Below are positions 21,633-33,800 of a stretch of DNA of 64,000 nucleotides, in pieces (position 1 is the first letter of the stretch; every line of letters starts with the position of its first letter). The stretch spans positions 35,287,652 to 35,351,651 of the forward strand of contig CM069448.1 in assembly GCA_035610835.1 (NCBI GenBank), given 5' to 3'. The position numbers were made by a program, and so were the translations under genes. The notes beneath the pieces are model-generated. The model searched no databases. It saw only the letters and a list, made by a program, of their open reading frames with translations, and was not told the origin of the DNA. The DNA is from Ophiura sarsii (taxonomy: Eukaryota > Echinodermata > Ophiuroidea > Amphilepidida > Ophiuridae).

Positions 21633-22589
21633 TTTGATAATGATAATAAATAATAAATTTGATATGATATGATATGAATACAATTAGAATATGATATGAA
21701 TATGAATATGAATATGAAATAATTAAACAGTCAATTCTCAATTATTGTGTGGTCTGGCCAACTATGCCATTTCCAACTCCGTTCAACACAACTGCATCTG
21801 TATTCTGTTTATTTTGTACTCTCGTGTTTTCTTTTAACATAAGGTAGATTAAGAAAAGAAATTTGGTTTCTTACGGAGGAACGGAGTAAGAAAGAACAAT
21901 ATCCGTAGGTCAATTAATATCACCAAAACGAACCGCGCAATTTCGAACTGCGCACTTTGGGTACTAATACCGAGTTAAACTCCCACGAAATTTGGACCGT
22001 CGGTTTGAAGAGTAATTTTCAGGTGAAATCAAAGTCTTTAATTGGGACTAAGGTCTTGACTGTCCTTATAATAGGAACTGTCTTGCAAACTTATTGAAAC
22101 CAGTCTATAACATCTACAACTTACAAGCAGAGCATTTCACATCGGCATTTGACTAATTCGTCGATATCGAAAATGAAATACGGAAAAGTAGTGTTTACAT
22201 TGATATGCCAAACAGCTATCCCAGCGAAATTACACAATTTTCCTAAATTTAGATTATTTTTTAAATCGACTTACGACGTGACCATGTAGATTAAGACATT
22301 TTAAGAGAGAGCAACATTTGGAACCATTGGCATTTTGTCCATTTGTCCATTGCGCGATCGCATTCAATTTTGATATAACTCAGTATTTGCGGACAGGCTA
22401 TGATGAGGGGAATCTCTTTTTACGAGAAATGTTTTCCAACCTGTGAACTACATAACTGTGATTTCCTTTTATTTAGAGAATAAATGGTTGTTTATGCAGT
22501 GTAACGTCTCTAGGAAAGGGATTGGTATCTAAATAGTGGCACTTACATGCGTTTATATGTTTATTTCGATTGCTTTACAATAGACATTG

Positions 22590-22662
22590 TTCTCGATAGC
22601 CTAGCGGTAGCGAGTTCGCTTGGTGATCAGGAGGTCCCGGTTCGACCCTGGTGATCATCAAG
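22590..22662 (+). repeat. tRNA-like SINE head
   Basis: AGCCTAGCGGTAGCG (A box) and CGGTTCGACCCTGG (B box). The acceptor stem does not pair well. Confidence 0.45.
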
Positions 22663-22965
22663 ATTGATTTTGTTTGTTTTTCATAACTAATATATTTGCT
22701 CTATTTTTTGTGTGTTATAATTTGTATATTATGATTTTTTTGGTTGGGTTCGTTGATATAATTGTGATCATAACAGATCCCCACTTATCCTCTCAAATGA
22801 TAGGACTACCTCCTCGGGATCAAGTGTCATCTGACTTAAAGGGGCATTAAGAGATGGGGTGGAGGCAGCGCCCTCAATTACAAAAATGTATTAGAATGAA
22901 AGTTCATCTGTGTTGGTGATAAATAATATGAAGTTAAACTTTCGATCTCAACACAAGAAATATTT

Positions 22966-23007
22966 ACCTGGAATTTTCAGGTGTTGCTACACCTTTCATC
23001 AGCAGAC
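22966..23007 (-). ncRNA. Candidate hammerhead ribozyme, Penelope left terminus
   Basis: The inverted copy of 24147-24188 on the minus strand, 42 nt, with all core bases and stems retained. Confidence 0.5.
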
Positions 23008-23019
23008 TAATGACTCGAC

Positions 23020-24147
23020 TTGACCTTTTGGAGGTGTGACGTCATACTCCATTTTGTCTACAATGGAGTATTCTATTTACAGATACATGGAGCTGCGATG
23101 GGTTCCCCTGTTTCGCCTATCGTATGCAACCTTTTCATGGAGCATCTGGAACAGATAGCTATCCAAACTGCTCTCCATCCACCATTATGGTGGTATAGAT
23201 ATGTCGACGACACGCACATCAAAATAAAGACCAAATATGCTCAAGAGTTCACTGATCACCTCAACACCATTGATCCGGACATCAAATTCACTACAGAAGG
23301 TGAAGATAACAGGACATTAGCCTTCCTAGACACTCTGACAGTAATCAAACCAGACGGTAATCTTGACGTAAAGATTTACCGGAAGCCAACCCACACAGAT
23401 CAATATCTGAACTTCTCGTCAAATCACCCTGTCCAGCACAAATTGGGCGTTATTCAAACGCTACACCACAGGGCTGATACTGTCATCACTGACCAGGTTG
23501 ACATCACAACAGAGAAGCAGCACGTCGATAAAGCATTGACCAAGTGTGGGTATCCGAAGTGGGCATTTGACCGTGTCAACAAACCTAAGGGTAAGGTCAA
23601 ACCGAAAACTAAAGACAGTGAGAAACAGACAAAAGGACACGTAGTGTTGCCTTATATCAAGGGCACATCAGAGGCTCTCCGCAGGATTTTCGGAAACTAC
23701 GGGATACGCGCATACTTCAAACCCACGCGCACACTACGTCAACTTCTGGTCTCTCCAAAAGACAAAACTGAGAAGAAGGACACTGTAGGCCCAGTGTACA
23801 TGATCCCTTGTCAGGGTCAGACTACCCGGGGTCTTTGCTCCGAATCATACATCGGAGAAACCGAACGCTCATTAAAGACCCGGTTTCTAGAGCACAGGCG
23901 TCCTAGTTCCACCTCGTCCGAGGTATCCCAACACATCCATATTGAGTCACCAGGACACAGTGTTGACTTAGAGAAAGTCAAAATCTTGGATAGGGATCCT
24001 CGTTGGTTCGAGAGAGGTGTCAAGGAGGCTATTTACATCAGAGCCAACCAACCATCACTCAACAAAGACGGGGGCAGGTACAAATTACCAAGAGTCTATG
24101 ACCCGATTCTGACGTCACACCTCCAAAAGGTCAAGTCGAGTCATTAG
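23020..24147 (+). pseudogene. Penelope-like RT (5'-truncated) plus GIY-YIG endonuclease
   Basis: 375 codons. RT: GAAMGSPVSPIVCNLFMEHL (residues about 24-43, motif B), RYVDDTHIK (YVDD active site, 61-64), then thumb blocks with FLDTLTVIKPDG and VKIYRKPTHTDQYL. After a Lys-rich linker comes GIY-YIG: VYMIPC (about 259), SESYIGETERSLKTRFLEH (about 274-292) and a catalytic-type Glu in GVKEAIYIR, ending PSLNKDGG. RT motifs upstream of B are absent, so the copy is truncated although this frame is open. The C-terminus reads into the right terminal repeat. The ATG used is arbitrary and lies in the left terminal repeat. Confidence 0.92.
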
Positions 24148-24188
24148 TCTGCTGATGAAAGGTGTAGCAACACCTGAAAATTCCAGGT
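24147..24188 (+). ncRNA. Candidate hammerhead ribozyme, Penelope right terminus
   Basis: The core CTGATGA (24152-24158) and GAA-A (24176-24179) flank stem II AGGTGT/ACACCT with an AGCA loop. Stem III is a 2-bp AA/TT, the predicted cleavage base is C24183, and stem I is GTCTG (24147-24151) with CAGGT (24184-24188). One extra A lies between core and stem II. The same layout with different stem sequences occurs at 10380-10420. Confidence 0.55.
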
Positions 24189-24234
24189 AAATATTTCTTG
24201 TGTTGAGATCGAAAGTTTAACTTCATATTACAAA

Positions 24235-25640
24235 AATGTATGATAACAACTGGGATTTGTATATTTTTACAATTGTATTACATGTATGAACTTACAACTA
24301 TAAGGATTTAGAAAAATCAGCCCTCTTTGTACAACAAAACGACGATTTAAAAATGCTGGCAGAGCCGCAACCAGCATTTGACATGGTTAGGGGTGGTATT
24401 CCAACATATTAAAAAAAATGTTTTAGTCAAGTTTTGCTGTTTTTTTTAGTAGAAACAACAATAATAGCAATTGTTAATGATCATCTTGAATTCGGAAGTA
24501 AATTAATTAAAATTAAAAAAATCAACATGACATTGTGTCCCTTTAATTCATAAACAAAGACGCAGTGACAATCTGGTGGCATGACTTATCACTTTTGAGG
24601 GTGCAAACAATGCGGCAACTTTTGTCTTAACCACTGTGAATATTTCAAACACGCAGGATATCAAATAACTCAATATAATGTGCTACTGGTCCTTCATCAT
24701 GAAGCTCGATTTATGAAGAATTTTTAAATATACTTCTTAACCAGGCTTATGAAGAGTTAAGAATAGCTCTTCCTAAGTTCACTTCAGATTAATCTTAACT
24801 TGTATGCAATAGTGCCCAAGTGCTCCATGAGCTACCCTTTCCTCTACCATTGTTCTCTATCGAGTATCGGCATTGGCCATTGGCGGCGCTGCTCGAAGAA
24901 ATGGCATACATTGTAAAACAGTCCAAATGACATATAGCCCCTGGCGGTGGCTCCATAGTGAACAAATCATTCGGGGCCTTCCATGCCTTAAGACAAGAAC
25001 AGTACGGTATATAATTTATAAATAAGACACGATTTCTGTCAAATCTGGTACGATATATTCAAAATGTTGGACTTGATCTGTGTGTTTTCCAATGATTTTC
25101 ATCTGTCTGTCTGTTAATAATGCAATGTAGGTTGCTTATGTTAGTTGTACTTTTGGGTGATGCACTTCATAACTTGATGATTGTTGTTCAAACAATAACC
25201 ATTAGCGTAGTAGTGACTGAACGAACTTATATTAATTTGTTACGGTATTTTACATTTGACTGGTTAAATAACAATTTAATATAGGCCAACTTTCCTTTTC
25301 AATAGAAGTATTAAAAAGGTCACGGCAATAAAATTCCATTGAACTTACATGTATATTAAAACCAGTCAACTGTCAAAATGTCAATTTCATAGCGCCACAC
25401 ACAAAAGATCCATCTATTTTAGGCTACTTTATGAAGATGATAAAGGGCAACTTTCATATTGTCCAATGAATTACCATGCAGTAAGACGAATCTTGGACAA
25501 AATCAATTATCACACTTTGAGTTGAAGTGTATTTTTTGTTGTTTAGGGTGTATTTCATTACTGATCCCAAATTGCTGTGCATAAAGCTTAGCTTCAGAAA
25601 ATAGCATTATCAAGCATACACGTCCCTGCAAACAAGACTT
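24235..25640. other. Nothing recognised
   Basis: AT-rich sequence with no coding motif or clear repeat structure. The same is true of 19080-20490 (a CG-containing stretch before the recombinase), 21640-22560, 26360-28100 and 29000-29770. Confidence 0.5.
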
Positions 25641-25659
25641 CAGCATATACAAATAATTG

Positions 25660-25877
25660 ATTGTTCCAGCATCGTCCGATACTGGAACACCAAGTTGTGT
25701 TCCAGTATCGAGCGATACTGGGACATTTTATATGTTCCAGTATCGTCCGATGATACTGGAACATGGACTTTGTACCAGCATCGAACGATACTGGGTGTCC
25801 AGTATCGGACGATATAGTACAGTCCAGTATCGGACGATATAGTACAGTCCAGAATCTTAGACTTAAAGTTCACTTTT
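25660..25877. mobile_element. Palindrome-array element, copy 1
   Basis: Six copies of the dyad CCAGTATCGNNCGATACTGG or its half, at about 25669, 25701, 25737, 25774, 25799 and 25825, ending in CCAGAATCTTAGACTTAAAG. It is related to 51965-52245. No coding. Confidence 0.8.
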
Positions 25878-26004
25878 CCGACTAGTCTATTTGTCTCTCA
25901 CGAGACAATGAACTGCGTTATTCACTAATTGCAGCACATACATAAGCGCGTATATTTGAAGCGCTAGCGTATACACCCCGCGTATCCCGGAGGTAGGGAA
26001 ATAG

Positions 26005-26350
26005 AGTATATCAACAGTAGATAACAGATGGAAATAATGGAATACCCTCAGTAGATAGAAGATAAAATAGTATGGAGTATCAACAGTAAATAACAGATGA
26101 AGTAAAGGAGCACCCTATAATCAGATTAAGTAGTGGAGTACCCTCAGTATAGCAGATATGGCAGTGGACTATCAAGAGTAGATGTAAGTAGTGGAGTATC
26201 CTCAGTATAGAAGATGAAGTAGTGGCGTATCAACAGTAATTAACAGATGAAGTACGGGAGTACCTTCATTAGATAGCAGATGAAGTAGTGGACTATCAAC
26301 ACTGGATTACAGATGAAGAAGTGGACTATCAGCAGTAGATAGCAGATAAT
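26005..26350 (+). repeat. Degenerate minisatellite, ~35-40-bp unit
   Basis: Variants of CAGATGAAGTAGTGGAGTAT and CAACAGTAGATAACA alternate through the block. No reading frame. Confidence 0.7.
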
Positions 26351-28589
26351 ATGAAGTCTCATAAAAGCAGCAAATTACAACAATAAATGCAACCCATGAT
26401 GGTCCACTGGCAGACTGGAGTACCGTTTCGACAATGCCTATATCATGAATACCAGCACGCAATATTGTAACCAACCCACAACAGAATATACGCAAGAAAT
26501 CTCACCAACTGGTATTGTAAGTAACCTTTTTATTTGTCTATCATAATTCTCACACATTCACGAAAATACTATTTTCATGTTGACTTCAAATAACATCACT
26601 TTCGCCCCTTCTATAACTCTCATATTAAAAACCGTTACCCAATTTGATTACAAACAAATCATATCGTATATTTACCAAAACGCATACTGAATTATTCAAA
26701 TTCTGCCTGTTTCATGTCGCGTCACAATACCAACTTGGCGCAGCCGTGGGATATGGTTTCTAGGATCCTATGCGTCATTCAACGAGCGCAAACCACAAAA
26801 CGCGTAAACTGAAAATCGCCTATTTAGTGTATGACGTTTTTATGCGGTAAGATCTAGGGTAGTGAACGTTTTTGCTATATTCTTGGTAACCAATATTTTT
26901 AAGTTTCCTTAACTCCCAAGCTACAATGATTAAGTTGTTTCCTTATTAAGATACGTGGCAAGAAGGTTCCCACTGAATTTAAAATCTTAATCCCTCTACA
27001 GTACAGGGGTCAAAACCGTCAAAAACTCCAAAAGCTGAAAAATAGGCCAATACCAACATGTTCGTCTGATCACAAGGATTCAAAGCAAGAATAATCTGTA
27101 GGTTGTCCAATGTTTGCTAAATCAACTACGGTATTAGCAAATACCAATATGGGAAACATCCCGATTTACTAAGTGTCTTACATTTGGAACTTAAAATTAG
27201 AAAACTCCTGTACAATTTTGAAAGTGAAACACGAATTAATATTATGCAACAACAAAAAAAGATTTAAAGAAAAAAGAAGAAGATGTTATAGAGTGTAATG
27301 ATATACATGATGAAATTGTGTATTATGATAATACAATGCACTGTAATGATGCACTCGAGTAATTAATGTGTTATGATGAATGTAAACATGCTGAAAAGCA
27401 TAGGATATGTGTTGTAAATGTAATGATATTAATGAAACTATGTGAAATGTGATAATCATGTGAACATGTATAGTAATGAACAATAACAGATTTTTAAAAA
27501 ATGATGAAGTATAATGGATTGATGTACATGTATAAAGAGTTATACATGGACATTATACGTTGACACCAATAATATTATACAACCATAGCACGTAAAATAT
27601 TTCAAATCAAAAGAGAAGCATCTTGACGTATCAGAGCGTACCCGTTCATCAAGCTTGACTTGTCATTACATGCGTGTACACAAATTGTAGACTGAAGTTG
27701 TAGACTGTAGTTTATCTGATGACTTGGCTGTAAAACAAAAGATTCCCGAACATAACGTTCTCCATCACGGGTTCCGTCAGTACGCATGACCGGTATCTTG
27801 TACTAAAAAAATAAGTAATGAGAAAACAAAATTATCAAATAGCTCTTCAATCAATGTCTGCTAGGACCACTCAAGGACGAATTTTTGAGCAACACCAGCA
27901 TGCTTCACTTTCATCACATGACCACTGATTTCTGTCACCAGTGTGTCTACTGGTTCCCATTGACATTACATTGCAATGAAAGGCTTATAACGTTGTTAAA
28001 TGAGGGTCTTTAAGAACTTTAAGTACAATTGATGTGACTTCAGTTCAGTACTCTCTTGTTTTCTTAAAGAACCTTATTTATTAAATAACACATTTTAGTT
28101 GATATTCAACTTTTTTCATATCTGTGGCCAAGATGCCTATCGGTACTATGTATTATGAAGGTCAAAGTCAGGCGATCTCTAGCTCTTTTTACACTTGTTT
28201 TGCACTGTTTGTTTTGGGGAAAATTCCTGTTGGTATCGTAGTGGCCGGCCGGTGCTAAGCATGCTGGACTACACAAGAAATCTTCCTTGGAGCCACTGTT
28301 GGATGTCAGTTGCAAATAAAAAATCAAGTTCGTTTTTATAATGTTGTAACTCATCACTAATTCCAACAACAACAAATTGTGAGGGGCCTCGGATTTTAGT
28401 AGGCCTATCGTTTATATTATAATTCGAATCACAGTGCCATGGACCGTTTCTAAAGCACGCGAGCATGTCCACCAAAATGTAGCCAAAAGTAAATCACACT
28501 GTAACGCAATATGTTCATGCTTTTGGTGTATAAGTTGGATTCTGCATCTTTCTCAAGTTTGTGTTATCAGGTGAACTTGTATTGTTACT

Positions 28590-28990
28590 GTAATTTGAGT
28601 TTAATTAATATTATACATCAGAATTGTTTATTGTCTGTGTATTTATTAATTAACAACAAAAATATATTGTATGCAAGTATTTTAAGGGGAATATCTTGTC
28701 TTTGTGTCAATACCAACAAAAAAAACAGTTATGATTTAAGCTAATAAGCGGTACACTAACATTCTATACCCACTGAAACGATGCACAATGGTCCTATTTT
28801 AATAAATAGCGCCATCTATAATAGCTTTGATACATTTTAGAGGCGCGACTTGTGATCAAATATGCATATTCATAACGAAAGGTGATGAATAATGTAAATC
28901 GTAAGGCGGCCTTTTAACCAATGAGGTGTCATCAACTTTCTTGTCTCTGGGGTAATTGATAGGGTGGTTTTATTTTATTACTTAAAGAAA
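28590..28990 (+). repeat. ~400-bp dispersed repeat, copy 1
   Basis: From TTGTCTGTGTATT through ATGCAAGTATTTTAAGGGGA, ACCCACTGAAACGATGCA and AATAGCGCCATCTATAAT to ATAGGGTGGTTTTAT, it matches 55720-56110 in the same order. Function unknown. Confidence 0.85.
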
Positions 28991-29779
28991 ATATCTTTGG
29001 ATCTGAGAACACTTGTAGAATTTGTTTGGTACCAAATGTACAAATACAGCTATATGTATTACCATAGTACATGATACGGTTTCCTGACCTATAAAACTGC
29101 ACTGACTTTCATTGGAATTCTTTACTTCATGAATAATCGCGATAGCTGCGTATACCAAGTGCGTTCTAATAACATTAATCGTTAGATGAGAACGCGCACG
29201 CCGAGCGCAGGTTACTTATAATTGCCCGAAAGGACTGCGCCAAAGGGTTCGATTGTTTTGCTCATTGGCCGCCCATCAAATTATAGCCTCACGTCCCGAA
29301 CTGAATATTCAATGAGTTATGAGGAAACGCAATTAAACCTTATTTCTAATTGGTTGAATGATAAAAATGTTAATGAGGGGATGACACGACTTGGACTGTT
29401 TCAATAACTAAGAAGGGGTGGACAAAATAAACAGAAAACTAATTAATAATTAACGCCATTGTATCGGTACGTACATATCAACGATTTGGATAAATGTGCA
29501 TCTTTTTTCAGTAATGAATGAGAATAATGAGTTTTTTGTTCTGGTCTGAACATTTGTCACAATTCCGAATGACCAGAACAAAAACCGAGGATTTCAAAAG
29601 AAATTCACGAAAATAGTTATAAAGCTCGATCGTGCAAGGGAGAGATATGGGGAAAGTTTTTTCCATTGCGATTTTTTTTTGAAATCTCAGATTAAAATAA
29701 TATTATTTTATGAACTTTAGAACATATAAACAATTTACACCAGTTAACATAGACTAATAAAACCTATAAGGCAATTTTT

Positions 29780-30083
29780 CTGCTTACTCTGTGTATCTTG
29801 TACGAGAACTTTTCCAAGTGTCTTCGCAAAATACGGTGCACGGTTGACTTCGGAACTCTGTTCTCTACTAAAAGTCGGCGAACAATTTCTAGTCTTCTAA
29901 TTAAAGTCGGCGAACAAATTGCGTTGGACTAACTACTGCACGTCTAATGACGTCAATATTGTTTGTGGATCTTCCAGTCTTATTACGGCTAGAGCGAACT
30001 GCTCCTTGTAAAGATCCGGTCTTAAAGTATTTGTCCACCAAATTCCAAAATAGTCGACTTTGCCGGTGCGCCTCAGTTAACAT
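29780..30083 (-). pseudogene. Transposase N-terminal helix-turn-helix fragment
   Basis: MLTEAHRQSRLFWNLVDKYF leads to KTGRSTNNIDVIRRAVVSP and then, in another frame, VENRVPKSTVHRILRRHLEK and FSYKIHRVSRK. This resembles the tandem helix-turn-helix region (K.GR..t..nie.vr..v...P..S....) of mariner-type transposases. A ~26-bp tandem duplication around TTCGCCGACTTTA (29875-29915) causes the stop. No DDE catalytic part is seen. Confidence 0.55.
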
Positions 30084-30878
30084 TAAAATGTTCTCTGATT
30101 TTTTTTGAGTAAACTTGATTGATTTGGTTTCAGCGTACAGACAAACAATTCGAATTCGTTATTGATGCTGTAATGCATCCTGAAAATTAGTATTGAGCCT
30201 ATTATTTTATTAATGTCCCGCACTAAATGTAATGAGTGAATGTATTTTCTGAAAGCCACGTGAATGGAGTTGAGGAATGTGCAACTCTAGTTTCCAGCAC
30301 GTGCTTATAGCTAGCTACGCACAGCTGGCGTCGTGAAAATCTAACAATGTATGGTATTGCGCGTTATGTAAACAAACATTTCCGCTCGTGTAAAATATTA
30401 AGGGCCTCAAAAAAGTTACACATTTAGTATCAAAATAATTCTATAAGTGTTCTCTATCCAAATATATTTTCAGATTTAAGGTGCGAATGATTTTTCTGGA
30501 GATATAAAGCTTTGAAGTGGTTTCGAAATAAGTTTATCATGATTTTTGTTAAACAAAAGTTGTGTTAACAGGGTTTCACTGTATGTAGAGTTGGTATTTT
30601 ACCGCGTTTATGAGTAAACCCCCGGTCCGGCACACACCTCTATCAACGGTTGACTAACTTTAGCCATCTAACTCTGTACTCTGACGTCACAGCATTTGTC
30701 AACGCAGCATTTATGCGCGGGTGTCAGGATAACTCTTTAATTGTGTAGGTCAGCTGTAGGTACTTATACGCAAGCGCATTTAATACAATGACGTGCACGA
30801 TAATATGGTGCGATCATTAATACGCTATGACGTCACTGCACGGAGTAAGATGAATAAAATATATCGGATCAAACTAAA

Positions 30879-33800
30879 CTAACCTGGTACACGAGTACTT
30901 GGAGCGACCTGTGGTGCTGGAGTACTTGGAGCGACCTGTGGGGCTGGTGCTGGAGTACTTGGAGCGACCTGTGGGGCTGGTGCTGGAGTACTTGGAGCGA
31001 CCTGTGGGGCTGGTGCTGGAGTACTTGGAGCGACCTGTGGGGCTGGTGCTGGAGTACTTGGAGCGACCTGTGGGGCTGGTGCTGGAGTACTTGGAGCTGG
31101 AGTACTTGGGGCTGGTTCAGAGGTTGACATTTTCCCTACGTATAAAAAATATCAATGATTCATCGACATCGTTCTAGTTTCTGTCAATATATTATCAACA
31201 AGTAAGAATATTAGAGGAAATTATAGTAAAATGAAATCGCACACAAAATGGCGATACCTAATCATTTTCAGTTGTCACGACATCTTTATAATGTTTAGGT
31301 AGAGGGCGTGTACCTCATATTATAGTGTAGTCTACTGCGTTAGACCATTTTATGTACCGATAGAGGGCTCACTCACTGTGACTGCTCCCCATCAGACTGC
31401 TCCCCATCCTATCTAGGGGGTGGGGTACCGCGCCATTTTGTCCCGAAGCAATGGTTATGACGTCATATTTTTGTCGATTTTCAGAACTCTTGTATTGGAT
31501 TTACGTGCAAAAAATATGCCCTTGGCATCATACTTTCCCAGGTGTGCAGTTCATTTTAAATTTCAGATGTTCTAAAATGGATGGTTTTCTAAACAATTCG
31601 AGAAAGAAAATCGAACTGCACACCTCAGGATTGCAAAAAAAGCATAAAACAAGTCAACTTTTTTGTGCCTTTGAACAGAGTGGCGGCCGGGATTGTAGAA
31701 TTTAACACAGTGCATTAACCCATGACCCATGATATAAATAAATTATTTGCGTTACATTTTTTCAATTAGCACGGTTAGTGTAGTGGAAAGATAGTCGCTT
31801 GAGGAGCGAGAGGTTGTGGGTTCGAGTCCCATTAGGAGCACTTTTTGTTTTATATGCTGGATTTGCTTAGCATCATATGTATGCTTGCCCACGCGTCCAC
31901 GCGGACACCACACTGCTGGCGTTTACCGTATCAGGGTTACGCCATTTTTTTTCTCGAAAATGTCAAAAAAAATTACCGTTCTTTTAAAAATAAGAATTAT
32001 AATCAAATTACAAACACATTTTGTGCGAGAGCAACACACACATTTGGCAAAAATGGCACAATAAAAATCCGTTCGTTATAAATAAATGGACATGGTTAAA
32101 TAATAAAACTATCAAATAGTAAATCTCTGTGGCGTGCGTAGGTTGGCCATGTCGTTGGCAATCGGAAATCACGGGTTCGAATTTTCCCATTATTTTTCTA
32201 TTTTTTAAACTTGATGGTATATTAATGTAACATCATTGTTATGTCAATTTTTATCAATTATAAATGCAGCCCATGCGTTTATAGTTTTCTTTTTATTTAT
32301 TTATCTATCATAAATGTATCCTTGATTTATTTAACTTTGTCTAAACATGGACTAGTCCATGGTCTAAACAATTAAAATGCGTAAACAATTATATTATTGC
32401 TCGATATAGAGTGATTTAACTTGAGTTCAGTTTGATAATATGATAGCAAAACTTGTTGTAAAACCATTTTACCAGTGTGTCCAACAATTTCACACTTTGG
32501 TAATACATTTAGAGATGTCACTTTTAGCTTGTTATAGCTAGGCTCAATATAAGCAAGTTTGCGACCTCTATAATTTTAGGCTGGTAACACAATCCCACAG
32601 TGCATTTCGTTAAAACAGTGTACATTATTTTTCCACGATACGTATCACGTGATAACCACGATCGATTTCGCAAAATATTGCAAAATGGCGCGGTACCCCA
32701 GCTCCCCCTACATCCTATCTTACCCCGAAGAAAAAGGATCTACTTTCAGAAATAGCATATCATTCACAAAGAAAAGCATCTCGCTACACAGAAAGAGCAT
32801 CTCGCTATACACAAAGAAAAATATATATGTCATTGGTCTTTTTATATTCTGTGCAAAGATATGTTTTTCTGAAAGAAATCGTACAAAACATAACCATACC
32901 TACATCATGAGAGTTGCTCAAAATAGATAAAACATCTCATTCGGATTTTCAATGAACATATTAAAGCTAAATGTTAACTAATTCATAATATCACATACCT
33001 TTAATTTCCTTTACTAGTGAATCCATGGAATTTCCCATCTCTTCTTCATTACTGACAGTATAGTAACTGAGTGCATTAAATAGGAGTCCGAGCCAATTAT
33101 CCGCTGTATAACCATCGGTTTTTAGAGCAATAACATGCTTCTTTTGGTTTACTGCAAATTGGGCTTCTGGTTTTTGAAAAGAAAATAACATATTTTGTAT
33201 GAGGTGACTGTCAGAAGTTAACATGGGTTAAGTATGTGTCTGTTCTTCATACCTTATCGTGTCCTGCCTACAGTCTTTAAACAGTAACTTTTCTATACCA
33301 GGTTATAAATACACTCAACTCCAAACATATAAACACTGCACAAAAAGAAAGTATCCACTTTTTTCGAAGCACCCTGTGTTTAATTCTTAGGACGCTAAAC
33401 AAATTCAACATGTGGGAAAGAACGGGCCTTTGACATCCCATTTGTTACAATAGCACCAATATTGATAAAGCAGTGGCCATTTGAATAAAATGTGATGCAG
33501 TTTCCATTGTTGCACTTAACCCTATACCCATGAAAAGAGCGTAAACAAAACAGTATATCTAAGTGTATCTCTTCTTTCTCACAATGAAAAGACGATCATA
33601 ATCCGAACATCTCACATCGTCAATTGTTTCCAACACCTGTATCTACTGGTGTTAGACTCATCCTTTACAATGACCATAATCCATGATGTTTGTAAGCCAA
33701 CACCTATCTCTCCATTTCCGTGCCACCTTCCTTGAAACTCCAAATCGACGAGCAACTTTTCATGGAGAAAAAGAAGTGGTACACTTTAGATTTACTGTTT

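Larger units (their letters stand above)
22924..24230 (+). mobile_element. Penelope-like element with ~121-bp inverted termini
   Basis: 22924-23044 and 24110-24230 are inverted copies (from TAATATGAAGTTAAAC to TGACGTCA). The ORF between and overlapping them carries RT and GIY-YIG motifs. Inverted or tandem terminal repeats, 5' truncation within the RT and a C-terminal GIY-YIG nuclease are Penelope hallmarks (family knowledge). The termini carry candidate hammerhead ribozymes. Confidence 0.92.

Noticed and set aside
27602..27787. Minus-strand open segment after a strong acceptor (TTTTTTTAG) as an exon
   Set aside because: No donor in a compatible phase and no domain similarity.
27860..27955. 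Short minus-strand frame reading VDTLVTEISGHVMKVKHAGV
   Set aside because: It looks protein-like, but it is bounded by stops, has no splice sites that fit and no recognised family.
31768..31840. Possible tRNA gene
   Set aside because: A and B boxes are present but the 5' and 3' ends do not pair.
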